Below are positions 1-5,753 of a DNA stretch of 7,510 nt, in pieces (the stretch's first letter is position 1; the number at the start of each line of letters is the position of its first letter). The translations under genes and the position numbers were made by a program. The notes below the pieces were generated by a model that saw only the letters and a list, made by a program, of their open reading frames with translations, was not told where the DNA came from and did no database searches. Source of the stretch: Mycobacteriaceae bacterium (GTDB taxonomy: Bacteria; Actinomycetota; Actinomycetes; Mycobacteriales; Mycobacteriaceae); contig JAFAWC010000391.1 in assembly GCA_019242135.1 (NCBI GenBank), positions 1-7,510 of the forward strand, given 5' to 3'.

Positions 1-1925
1 TCGCCGATGGCGACCTGGCCGTGACGTCGAAAGCCGCCGCGGCGCTGGGCAGCGGCGTGGACAGGTTGGCCGAGGCTGAGGCGATCGGGCTAGTCGAGCT
101 GGGCGCCGGGCAGGCAGTCTTCCGGCACACCCTGGTGCGGTCGGCGATCTACTCGGCGGCCGAGCCCACGCGGCGCCGTGCGGCGCACCGGGCGGTCGCC
201 GCGGCGCTTCCGAGCACGTCGGTCGAGCGCCGCGCGTGGCAGCTGAGCGAGGCCTGCCTGGGCCCCGACGACGATGTGGCCGAACTGCTGTCCGAGGCGG
301 CGCTGGCGGCCGACGCGCGAGCAGCCCACGGTGTGGCGGCCGCGGCGATGGAGCGCAGCGCCGAACTCTCGTCCACCGATGCGCAGCGCGGTGAGCGGCT
401 GTGCCGCGCGGGCGAGTCGGCGTGGGTCGGCGGTCAGGTCGACCGCGCCGACGCCTTGCTTCGGCGCGCCGCTGGGCTCGTTCGCGATCCCGCGACGTGC
501 GGCGAAATCGACGGTCTGCGCGGCATCATCGCGCTGCGGACCGGGTCATTGAGCGATGCGCGTGAGTTGCTGCGCCGATCGGCCGAACGCGCAGAGCCCG
601 TTGATGCCGACGCCGCTGTGCTGCGCCTCGCTGACCTTGTGGTCTCGTGTTTCTACCTGTGCGACACCGTTCAAGGCGGCGCGGCCGCAGCCGACATCGA
701 CCGTCTGATCCCCAGCTGCCGAACCGCCACGGCTGTGGTGCGCGGTCATATGGCGACCGGGTTCGCGATGGTGTTGGCCGGCAAGCCCGGCATCGACCGG
801 ATCCGCCTTGGGGTGCAGCGACTGACCGAGGATCCCGCACTGTCGGACGACGTTCGCCGACCGGGCTGGGTAGTCCTGGGCACATTGTTCCTCCGCGAAT
901 CCGGTGCCCCACGCGACGAGGTTCAGCGCTTGGTGGCCGAGCAACGCGCACGAGCAGCGCTGGGGACGTTGCCGAACCTGTTGTTCTATGGCGCGCGCGA
1001 CGACGCGACCACCGACCGGTGGGCGGCGGCTGTGGACGGATACGACGAAAGCATCACGCTGGCCAGAGAAACCGGACAGAGCACCGACCTCGCGGTTTCC
1101 CTCGCCGGCTTGGCCTGGTTACAGGCGCGCATGGGCCGTTCCGCGGACTGCCGCGCCAACGCGGAAGAGGCATTGAGGCTGGCCGAGCGTCACGACATCG
1201 TGCTGGCCCGGGTCTGGGCGCAGTTCGCGCTCGGCGATCGCGGTTTCGCCCTCGGTGAGACTGAAACGGCGATCCGTAGCTATCAGGATTTGCAGAGCAC
1301 GTTGGCCGACGTGCGCTTTCTCGACGTCGATGTCTCTCCCGGTCCGGAGCTCGCCGAGCTGCGGTGGCGCGCCGGCGACAGAGCAGCTGCCGTCGACATC
1401 GCCCGCGAGTATTTGTGCCGAGCCCGAGACAAAGCCCAGCCCTGGGCCCTGGCGCGCGCTTATCGCGTCGCCGCGTTGACCAGTCCGACGCCGGCCGAGC
1501 GCTCGGCGCTTTTCGAGCGTGCGCTCGAAGCGCACGCCGACACGCTTGACGTGTTCGAGGAGGCGCGCACACGGCTCGCGTTCGGCAGCGCGCTGCGCCG
1601 TGACCGCAGCAGGGTGGCCGCACGGCCACAGCTGCGACTGGCCCTGGACGCGTTCGAAAGGCTGGGCGCGCGGCCCTGGGCCGATCTGGCGGCCAGCGAA
1701 ATGAACGCGACCGGTGAACAGGTCAGACGCGGTGCCAAGGGATATCTGGGACAACTGACGTCGCAGGAGGTTCGCATCGCCCGGATGCTCTCGCAAGGTA
1801 AGACGACGAAAGAGACTGCGGCAGCGCTGTTTTTGAGCCCCAAGACGGTGGAATACCACCTGCGCCACGTCTACCAGAAACTTGGTATCCGGTCGCGAAG
1901 TGAGCTGAGTCAAGCGCTGAACTAA
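1..1925 (+). CDS. Large ATP-binding LuxR-family (LAL/MalT-like) transcriptional regulator, 5'-partial
   Basis: The frame is open from the left edge (first full codon at 3), so the GTG at 21 is probably internal rather than the true start. Residue numbers below count from that GTG. Residues 1-70 match the segment that follows the AAA ATPase in LAL regulators: an aGLVEL-type winged-helix region, then VFRHTLVRSAIY and RRRAAHRAVAAAL. The middle is alanine- and leucine-rich helical repeats, TPR-like in residues 332-425 (two-helix units with GYDESITLARE and NAEEALRLAERH). Residues 579-633 form a complete LuxR-type helix-turn-helix: LTSQEVRIARMLSQGKTTKE, then LSPKTVEYHLRHVYQKLGI. Proteins of this family are usually about 900-950 residues, so roughly the N-terminal third (Walker A and B motifs) lies outside the window. 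By family, ATP or ligand binding in the N-terminal part controls DNA binding by the C-terminal domain in the cytoplasm. Its target and ligand cannot be told from sequence. The class is certain; a link to the wall genes downstream is not supported beyond shared strand. Confidence 0.95.
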   Translation, partial: ADGDLAVTSKAAAALGSGVDRLAEAEAIGLVELGAGQAVFRHTLVRSAIYSAAEPTRRRAAHRAVAAALPSTSVERRAWQLSEACLGPDDDVAELLSEAALAADARAAHGVAAAAMERSAELSSTDAQRGERLCRAGESAWVGGQVDRADALLRRAAGLVRDPATCGEIDGLRGIIALRTGSLSDARELLRRSAERAEPVDADAAVLRLADLVVSCFYLCDTVQGGAAAADIDRLIPSCRTATAVVRGHMATGFAMVLAGKPGIDRIRLGVQRLTEDPALSDDVRRPGWVVLGTLFLRESGAPRDEVQRLVAEQRARAALGTLPNLLFYGARDDATTDRWAAAVDGYDESITLARETGQSTDLAVSLAGLAWLQARMGRSADCRANAEEALRLAERHDIVLARVWAQFALGDRGFALGETETAIRSYQDLQSTLADVRFLDVDVSPGPELAELRWRAGDRAAAVDIAREYLCRARDKAQPWALARAYRVAALTSPTPAERSALFERALEAHADTLDVFEEARTRLAFGSALRRDRSRVAARPQLRLALDAFERLGARPWADLAASEMNATGEQVRRGAKGYLGQLTSQEVRIARMLSQGKTTKETAAALFLSPKTVEYHLRHVYQKLGIRSRSELSQALN

Positions 1926-1933
1926 ACGCCAGT

Positions 1934-1964
1934 GGCGGTGACGCCTGCCGACGGGGTCACTGCC
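1934..1964 (+). terminator. Candidate hairpin terminator after the LuxR-type regulator
   Basis: GGCGGTGAC (1934-1942) can pair with GTCACTGCC (1956-1964), giving nine pairs including one G-U wobble around a 13-base loop. It begins nine bases after the TAA stop at 1923-1925. There is no run of U after it, only GT-rich sequence. That is common for mycobacterial terminators but makes the call weaker. A competing smaller fold exists (1927-1937). Confidence 0.4.
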
Positions 1965-2044
1965 GATGTGGTGGCCGTGTTGTCCCGCGCGGAGTCGCTG
2001 GGCGACTTCGAGCCGGGATGCAGAGGTTACTCGTTTGTCACGCG

Positions 2045-2067
2045 GCGGCCGCGGCCCGGGCGGCCGC
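2045..2067. repeat. Duplicated GCGGCCGC octamer able to form a GC-only hairpin
   Basis: The self-complementary octamer GCGGCCGC occurs at 2045-2052 and again at 2060-2067, separated by seven bases (GGCCCGG). Because each copy is its own reverse complement, the two copies form a perfect 8-base-pair stem with a 7-base loop on either strand. No T-run follows. It could be a second terminator or simply a local GC-rich repeat. It also creates two NotI sites 15 bases apart. Confidence 0.5.
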
Positions 2068-2233
2068 TGAGATCAACACGTTACGGTATGGGGACCGCCA
2101 GCCCGGCACCGATCCCGAATAGCCCCAAAAACTCAGCCGCTGAGACAATTTCATTCACCGCAACCCGCCGATGGGGTCCCAGGCCCCGGAAAGTTGTTAC
2201 CGCACAGATGCCCGTACATCCGATGCCGGCGAT

Positions 2234-2246
2234 TACTGTATAAGCA
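2234..2246 (+). promoter_or_regulatory. Predicted -10 element for a leaderless ponA-type mRNA
   Basis: TACTGT at 2234-2239 fits the mycobacterial -10 pattern TANNNT. Its last T is at -7 relative to the A of the ATG at 2246, the usual distance to the transcription start in mycobacteria. The ATG has no Shine-Dalgarno sequence just upstream (the preceding bases are GTATAAGC), which is what a leaderless start looks like. No clear TTGACA-like -35 lies 16-18 bases further upstream. That is not unusual for this genus. The spacing is seen directly; the leaderless reading is inference. Confidence 0.6.
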
Positions 2247-4720
2247 TGGGGGAGCCGCAACCGGCGTGGACGACGGTTGTCCGACTCGCGTGGTTCTGTG
2301 TGCTGGCCGCGGCGATGGCGACTGCCCTGATGTTCCCGTTCGTCGGCACCGCCGGGCTGCTGTCCAACCGGGCGTCCGACGTCGTCGCGAACGGGTCCGC
2401 CCAGCTCCTCGAGGGCGACATCCCGCAGGTGTCGACGATGGTCGACACAGCCGGCAACCCCATCGCGTGGCTCTATAGCCAGCGCCGCTTCGAGGTGCCG
2501 AGCCAGCAGATCGCCGACACGATGAAGCTGGCGATCGTCTCCATCGAGGACAAGCGGTTCGCCGAACACAACGGCGTCGATTGGCCGGGCACCCTGACCG
2601 GGCTCACCGGCTACCTGTCCGGCAACATGGACGTTCGCGGCGGCTCGACGATCGAGCAGCAGTACGTGAAGAACTTCCAGTTGCTGGTCATCGCGCAGAC
2701 CGACGACGACCGACGGGCGGCCGTCGAGATGTCGCCGGCGCGCAAGCTGCGCGAGATGCGCATCGCACTGACCATGGACAAGACCCTGTCCAAACCGGAG
2801 ATCCTGACCCGCTACCTCAACCTGGTGTCGTTCGGCAACGGCGCCTTCGGAGTTCAGGACGCCGCCCAGACGTATTTCGGCATCGACGCGTCGCACCTGA
2901 ACTGGCAGCAGGCCGCGCTCTTGGCCGGGATGGTCCAGTCGCCCACCGCGCTGGATCCCTACACCAACCCGCACGCGGCGCTGCAGCGGCGAAACGTTGT
3001 GTTGGACACCTTGATCGACAGTCTGCCCGGTGACGCCGAGGCGCTGCGCGCTGCGAAGTCCGAGCCGCTGGGCGTACTGCCCCGACCGAAGATGCTGCCG
3101 CAGGGTTGCATCGCCGCGGGCGACCGCGCGTTCTTCTGCGACTACGTCCTTCAGTATCTGGCGCAGGCCGGTATCAGCCGCGAGCAGGTGGCGCGCGGCG
3201 GTCTTCTGATCCGCACCACCCTCGATCCGAAGGTGCAGGCCTCGGTCAAGCAGGCGGTTGACAACGTCGCGAGCCCCACGCTGGACGGGGTCGCCAGCGT
3301 GATGAACGTGATCAGGCCGGGCCGAGACGCGCACCGGGTGATCGCCATGGCCAGCAACCGCACCTACGGTCTGGACAGCAACGCCGGCCAGACGGTCCAG
3401 CCGCAGCCGTTTTCTCTGGTCGGCGACGGTGCGGGATCAATATTCAAGATCTTCACCACCGCCGCGGCGCTGGATATGGGCATGGGCATCAACACGGTGT
3501 TGGACGTCCCGGGCAGCTTCCAGGCCAAAGGCCTGGGCAGCAGCGATACACCCGGCTGCCCCAAGGAATTCTGGTGCGTGCGCAACGCCGGCCGCTACAG
3601 CTCTTCGATGAACGTCACCGACGCGCTTGCCACCTCGCCAAACACGGCGTTCGCCAAGCTGATCCAACAGGTTGGGGTGACGCGTGCGGTGGACATGGCG
3701 GTCCGGCTGGGGCTGCGGTCATACGCGGTTCCCGGCACGGCGCGCGGCTACGATCCCGAAGGCAACGAAAGCCTCGCCGACTTCATCAAGGCGCACAACA
3801 TGGGCTCGTTCACGCTCGGGCCGTTTCAGCTCAACGCGCTCGAATTGGCCAACGTGGGGGCCACACTGGCCTCCGGCGGCGTGTGGTGCCCGCCGAGTCC
3901 GATCGACAAGATCATCGACCGCCACGGCCGCGAGGTGCCGGTGACCGCTCAGGGGTGTGAACAGGCCGTGCCGGAGGGGTTGGCGAATACCCTCTCCAAT
4001 GCCTTGAGCAAGGACGATCAGGGCGCAGGCACCGCGGCTGGCGCGGCCGCCTCAGTCCGGTGGACATTGCCGTTGTCGAGCAAGACGGGTACCACCGAGT
4101 CCCATCGGTCGTCGGGCTATGTCGGCTTCACCAACAACTACGCGGCCGCCAACTACATCTTCGCCGACTCCGCCACGCCGTCGGGCATCTGTTCATTCCC
4201 GTTGCGCCCGTGCGGCAGCGGCGACCTCTACGGTGGCAACGAACCGGCCCGCACCTGGTTCGAGGCGATCAGCCCGATCGCCAACGACTTTGGCGCCCTA
4301 TACCTTCCGCCCACCGATCCGCGCTATGTCGACGGCGCACCGGGCGGACGGGTGCCAAATGTCTCCGGCCTCACGGTCGACGCGGCGCGACAGCGCCTGC
4401 GAGACGCCGGTTTCCAGGTCGCCGATCAGGCGACGCCGATCAATAGCTCAGCCCCGTACGGCGCCGTGGTGGCGACCACACCCAGTGGCTCAACCATCCC
4501 CGGGTCGATCATCACGATCAACATCAGCAACGGGATCGCGCCGCTGCCACCGCCACCGCCCAGGGTGGAGCGTGCGCCGAACCCAGCGCCCGATACCGGG
4601 GCCCCGGATCAGACGATCGCGCCCCCGCCGCCGGCGGATCAGACCGTCGACATTCCCGGGCTGCCGCCGATCAACGTGCCGGCGTTGGCGCCGCCGCCGC
4701 CGGCCGACCCCACCGGTTAG
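2246..4720 (+). CDS. ponA2: Bifunctional class A penicillin-binding protein, PonA2 family, with PASTA domain
   Basis: An 824-residue membrane-anchored peptidoglycan synthase that polymerises lipid II into glycan strands and makes 4->3 peptide cross-links outside the membrane. A short cytoplasmic N-terminus is followed by one transmembrane helix (about 11-39). The glycosyltransferase domain (GT51) shows EDKRFAEHNGVD at 101-112 with catalytic Glu101, then RGGSTIEQQ at 131-139, RKLREMRIAL and FGNGAFGVQDAAQTYFG. The transpeptidase domain has all three motifs: SIFK (Ser398 nucleophile, Lys401), SPN (464-466) and KTG (613-615). A single PASTA domain spans about 703-763, and a proline-rich tail runs from 764 to 824. 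The ATG at 2246 was preferred to an in-frame ATG at 2171 because the N-terminus then aligns, from memory, with M. tuberculosis PonA2 (about 810 residues), and because a leaderless -10 sits at the right distance. The neighbours are not those of the main ponA2 locus (whiB4 is absent), so the paralogue ponA3 is possible. Family call is very sure; the exact paralogue is open. Confidence 0.95.
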   Translation: MGEPQPAWTTVVRLAWFCVLAAAMATALMFPFVGTAGLLSNRASDVVANGSAQLLEGDIPQVSTMVDTAGNPIAWLYSQRRFEVPSQQIADTMKLAIVSIEDKRFAEHNGVDWPGTLTGLTGYLSGNMDVRGGSTIEQQYVKNFQLLVIAQTDDDRRAAVEMSPARKLREMRIALTMDKTLSKPEILTRYLNLVSFGNGAFGVQDAAQTYFGIDASHLNWQQAALLAGMVQSPTALDPYTNPHAALQRRNVVLDTLIDSLPGDAEALRAAKSEPLGVLPRPKMLPQGCIAAGDRAFFCDYVLQYLAQAGISREQVARGGLLIRTTLDPKVQASVKQAVDNVASPTLDGVASVMNVIRPGRDAHRVIAMASNRTYGLDSNAGQTVQPQPFSLVGDGAGSIFKIFTTAAALDMGMGINTVLDVPGSFQAKGLGSSDTPGCPKEFWCVRNAGRYSSSMNVTDALATSPNTAFAKLIQQVGVTRAVDMAVRLGLRSYAVPGTARGYDPEGNESLADFIKAHNMGSFTLGPFQLNALELANVGATLASGGVWCPPSPIDKIIDRHGREVPVTAQGCEQAVPEGLANTLSNALSKDDQGAGTAAGAAASVRWTLPLSSKTGTTESHRSSGYVGFTNNYAAANYIFADSATPSGICSFPLRPCGSGDLYGGNEPARTWFEAISPIANDFGALYLPPTDPRYVDGAPGGRVPNVSGLTVDAARQRLRDAGFQVADQATPINSSAPYGAVVATTPSGSTIPGSIITINISNGIAPLPPPPPRVERAPNPAPDTGAPDQTIAPPPPADQTVDIPGLPPINVPALAPPPPADPTG

Positions 4721-4737
4721 CGCTCCGAATCGCAAGG

Positions 4738-4774
4738 GGTTTGGGTCACAGCAAACCAACAGCCACCCGGTGGC
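4738..4774 (+). terminator. Two small adjacent hairpins after the ponA-type gene, possible terminator
   Basis: GGTTTG (4738-4743) pairs with CAAACC (4752-4757) across an 8-base loop, and GCCAC (4762-4766) pairs with GTGGC (4770-4774) across a 3-base loop. Both lie within 55 bases of the stop at 4718-4720. Stems are short and no U-run follows, so this is a weak candidate. Termination here would separate the penicillin-binding protein and transpeptidase transcripts. Confidence 0.25.
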
Positions 4775-4906
4775 GGTCGCCAAGCGCCTTGCAGACAGCC
4801 CGGTGAGCTGCGCTGATCGCCTTAAACGCGGTCGCCGAGCAGCCGCGGTGATCAACAAACCGGGCGGAATTGGTCAGGTCAAGCAGTTTGATGTCCGTTT
4901 GTGAGG

Positions 4907-4937
4907 TATATACAACAGCATGGGGAGTGCAGCAGTG
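4907..4937 (+). promoter_or_regulatory. Promoter-like TATATA element and competing start sites of the L,D-transpeptidase gene
   Basis: TATATA at 4907-4912 stands out in a GC-rich background and resembles a -10 hexamer, although the final base is A rather than T. Transcription from it would begin near 4918-4920, giving a leaderless or almost leaderless message from the ATG at 4920. That ATG has no usable Shine-Dalgarno; GAGG at 4903-4906 is 13 bases away. In contrast GGGGAG at 4922-4927 lies seven bases before an in-frame GTG at 4935, an ideal ribosome binding site. No good -35 is visible. Confidence 0.4.
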
Positions 4938-5708
4938 GGCGAACGACCGAAGTTCGGGAGGACGACGAGATGTGTCGTCGCCGTGATGGCGGCCGCGGTC
5001 GTGGCTGTCGCCGTACCGGCGAACACGGCCTCGGCGGCCGCCTCGACGCCGACATCAGCGTTGACCGTCAGGGCGTTTTCGCCGGCGCCGGGCGAGGTGG
5101 TGGGCATCGGGGAGCCTCTGGTCATCACGTTCTCGCGTCCCGTCGCTGACCGCGCCGTCGCCGAACGGGCCCTTACGATTAACGCGCCCGAGCGGCCGAG
5201 CGGACAATTCGAATGGCTTGATGACGAAACGCTGCAGTTCAAGCCGACCGGGTTCTGGCCGGCGCACAGTGACATCACCGTCACGATGGACGGGTTCAAG
5301 ACCGACGTCACCACCGGCGCGGGGGTCGTTGGTGTTGCAAGCATTTCGACGCACAGGTTCAAAGTCAGCATCGACGGGTCGCTTGCGCGTGACATGCCCG
5401 CCTCGATGGGCAAGCCCAGCCGTCCCACCCCGGTGGGCAGCTTCACGGTTCTCGACAGGAACCGAACCGTCGTGATGGATTCACGCACGATCGGGATTCC
5501 GCTCAGTTCGCCGGAGGGCTACCTCATCACCGCGTCCTACGCTGAGCGGATCACCAACAGCGGCGTGTATGTGCACTCCGCCCCCTGGTCGGTGGATTCG
5601 CAGGGCAACGCCAACGTGAGCCACGGTTGCATCAACCTCAGCCCCGACAACGCCGCCTGGTACTACAACACCGTCCACGTCGGCGATCCCGTCATCGTCG
5701 AGTCCTGA
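4920..5708 (+). CDS. ldtA: Secreted L,D-transpeptidase, LdtA/LdtMt1-like (YkuD domain)
   Basis: Catalyses 3->3 cross-linking of peptidoglycan stem peptides outside the membrane; in this family the catalytic cysteine is the target of carbapenems. Counting from ATG 4920 (262 residues), residues 14-41 form a signal peptide: Arg14 and Arg17, a hydrophobic run VVAVMAAAVVAVAV, then a likely signal peptidase site near ASA. There is no lipobox. Residues 50-140 fit the Ig-like domain of mycobacterial Ldts (SPAPGEVVGIGEPLVITFSR). Residues 146-260 are the YkuD domain, with GKPSRPTPVGSF (164-175), VYVHSAPWS (His219) and the active-site stretch SHGCINLSPDNAAWYY with Cys237. From memory it matches M. tuberculosis LdtMt1 (251 residues) closely, and like it lacks the C-terminal extension of LdtMt2. 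Starting at GTG 4935 (257 residues) is equally credible because of the ribosome binding site GGGGAG. It lies 199 bases downstream of the penicillin-binding protein gene on the same strand. Family and active site are certain; orthology to LdtA rather than a close paralogue is likely but unproven. Confidence 0.95.
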   Translation: MGSAAVGERPKFGRTTRCVVAVMAAAVVAVAVPANTASAAASTPTSALTVRAFSPAPGEVVGIGEPLVITFSRPVADRAVAERALTINAPERPSGQFEWLDDETLQFKPTGFWPAHSDITVTMDGFKTDVTTGAGVVGVASISTHRFKVSIDGSLARDMPASMGKPSRPTPVGSFTVLDRNRTVVMDSRTIGIPLSSPEGYLITASYAERITNSGVYVHSAPWSVDSQGNANVSHGCINLSPDNAAWYYNTVHVGDPVIVES

Positions 5709-5724
5709 CGGCTCGACCCCGAAT

Positions 5725-5738
5725 TGGCGCGCGCGCCA
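5725..5738. terminator. GC palindrome between convergent genes, weak bidirectional terminator candidate
   Basis: TGGCGCGCGCGCCA is a perfect 14-base palindrome lying midway in the 45-base gap between the transpeptidase stop (5706-5708) and the convergent monooxygenase stop (5754-5756). As RNA it could form a 5-base-pair stem with a CGCG loop on either strand. Position suits a shared terminator, but the stem is short and there is no U-run. Confidence 0.3.
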
Positions 5739-5753
5739 GGTTGGAGACGAGTT

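Larger units (their letters stand above)
1926..2245. other. 320-base intergenic region between the luxR-type gene and ponA-type gene
   Basis: No convincing gene is present. A frame beginning at GTG 1932, seven bases after the regulator's stop, is open to TAA 2241-2243. Its first 30 codons (1932-2021) have 26 ending in G or C and read like mycobacterial protein, but there is no ribosome binding site and the later part degenerates into arginine- and proline-rich translation. The left half holds two hairpin candidates (1934-1964 and 2045-2067). The right half, from about 2080, is visibly less GC-rich and ends in the promoter-like TACTGT element. I read this as a terminator-plus-promoter region, possibly with a decayed coding fragment at its left end. 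Confidence 0.7.

Noticed and set aside
1119..1913. Minus-strand open frame antisense to the LuxR-type gene
   Set aside because: It is a shadow frame opposite a well-supported gene, with no domain and no ribosome binding site.
2171..2245. Upstream in-frame ATG at 2171 as the start of the ponA-type protein
   Set aside because: The 25 extra residues have no counterpart in PonA2 as I recall it, no ribosome binding site precedes 2171, and the ATG at 2246 gives the expected short cytoplasmic tail before the membrane helix.
2081..3334. Long minus-strand open frame (417 codons) antisense to the ponA-type gene, extending into the gap
   Set aside because: It is rich in Arg, Gly, Asp and Val as expected for antisense of a high-GC gene, most of it lies opposite a clearly real coding sequence, and it has no recognisable domain. 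Its last part in the gap looks hydrophobic but is too short to support a gene remnant.
4550..4717. Proline-codon-rich CCGCCG runs as a DNA repeat element
   Set aside because: They are explained by the proline-rich tail of the penicillin-binding protein, a usual feature of the family.
4119..4904. Plus-strand frame of 261 codons overlapping the 3' end of the ponA-type gene
   Set aside because: The translation is low-complexity Arg, Ser and Pro, while the overlapping frame encodes the KTG motif, PASTA domain and proline tail.
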